Assembly: GCA_937900305.1 (NCBI GenBank)
Contig: CALCCV010000410.1
Location: 1 to 6,149 of the forward strand
DNA from: an uncultured Pseudobdellovibrionaceae bacterium
Lineage (GTDB): Bacteria; Bdellovibrionota; Bdellovibrionia; Bdellovibrionales; Bdellovibrionaceae
Reading direction: 5' to 3'
DNA length: 6,149 bases
Shown here: piece by piece, positions 5,901 through 6,149 of the stretch
Layout of the letters: every line of letters starts with the position of its first letter
Position numbering within the stretch: position 1 is the stretch's first letter
Notes under the pieces: model-generated
Seen by the model: the letters and a program-made list of their open reading frames with translations, nothing else
Told to the model about the DNA's origin: nothing
The model's database searches: none
Program-made: the position numbers and the translations under genes

Positions 5901-6149
5901 TTGAATATCGTTCGCCTTTTGATCAGACCTCTCTATAATTTAGATGTTTTACATGCAAATAAAACGGCATCTGTCCTGGTGGTTGAGGGAGAAAAAACGG
6001 CAGACGCAGCCAGCCAGATGTATGCTGGAAAGGACATGATTGTTGTTACCTGGATGGGTGGATCGAGTGCTGTTTCAAAAACTGATTGGGGCCCTCTATT
6101 TTTGCGTGATGTCATCATTTGGCCTGACAATGATGCTGCTGGACAAAAG
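5901..6149 (+). CDS. Toprim-domain protein of phage/plasmid primase type, partial (runs off right edge)
   Basis: The frame encodes RPLYNLDVL, then VLVVEGEKTADAA with the Toprim glutamate (codon 5985-5987), VVTWMGGSSAV, KTDWGPL and VIIWPDNDAAG with the Toprim D-x-D (codons 6126 and 6132). This order matches the Toprim-like domain of primase/helicase proteins from phages, plasmids and integrative elements. The domain binds catalytic metal ions in primer synthesis. The product continues past the window. Those proteins usually carry several hundred residues before this block, and here they are missing. The frame is open only from 5841 (after TGA 5838-5840), and its first start codon is TTG 5901, with a weak AGG 4 bases upstream. 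It may be a 5'-truncated remnant or a gene broken by the TGA after ATG 5820. Domain identity is firm; start and integrity are not. Confidence 0.7.
   Translation, partial: MNIVRLLIRPLYNLDVLHANKTASVLVVEGEKTADAASQMYAGKDMIVVTWMGGSSAVSKTDWGPLFLRDVIIWPDNDAAGQK

Noticed and set aside
5933..6130. Minus-strand open frame at the right end
   Set aside because: It is opposite the Toprim coding sequence, which has clear conserved motifs.

Overview
The window carries three genes read left to right, one small gene read right to left, and the cut-off start of a fifth gene at the right edge. The protein types (c-type haem fatty acid cis/trans isomerase, exported small protein, Shine-Dalgarno sites of GGGGG, GAAGGG or AAGGAG type) point to a Gram-negative bacterium. 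The style of the DTW protein and the low-complexity J-domain protein reminds me of Bdellovibrionota or other former Deltaproteobacteria. That taxonomic guess is an inference from memory and is weak.

Layout. Positions 1-58 are a short leader in which no gene can be identified. Cti (59-2695) is a full-length periplasmic membrane-lipid isomerase with a CxxCH haem site. After a 72-base gap comes a 511-residue charged protein of unknown role (2768-4303) with a degenerate J-domain (HPD motif) near the C-terminus. Its 3' end contains a possible intrinsic terminator and a 14-bp tandem duplication that repeats the stop codon. Next is a DTW-domain protein (about 4409-5167), probably a tRNA-uridine aminocarboxypropyltransferase. 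Its conserved N-terminal CxxC-x6-CxC cluster lies upstream of every usable ATG/GTG/TTG start in its frame, so its 5' end is anomalous. A convergent gene (5643-5200) encodes a 147-residue exported protein of unknown function. From about 5841 to the right edge, an open frame encodes a clear Toprim domain of the kind found in phage- and plasmid-type primases. It has no visible N-terminal part and looks like a mobile-element fragment or a gene broken at its 5' end.

Working together. The first two genes could be co-transcribed (same strand, 72-base gap), and the third may have its own transcript if the terminator is real. There is no pathway link I can defend between lipid isomerisation, the J-protein and tRNA modification. 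The Toprim fragment marks a likely boundary with accessory DNA. I did not find an obvious new multi-gene system. The points most worth following are the two irregular 5' ends (DTW and Toprim) and the unusual J-domain protein.
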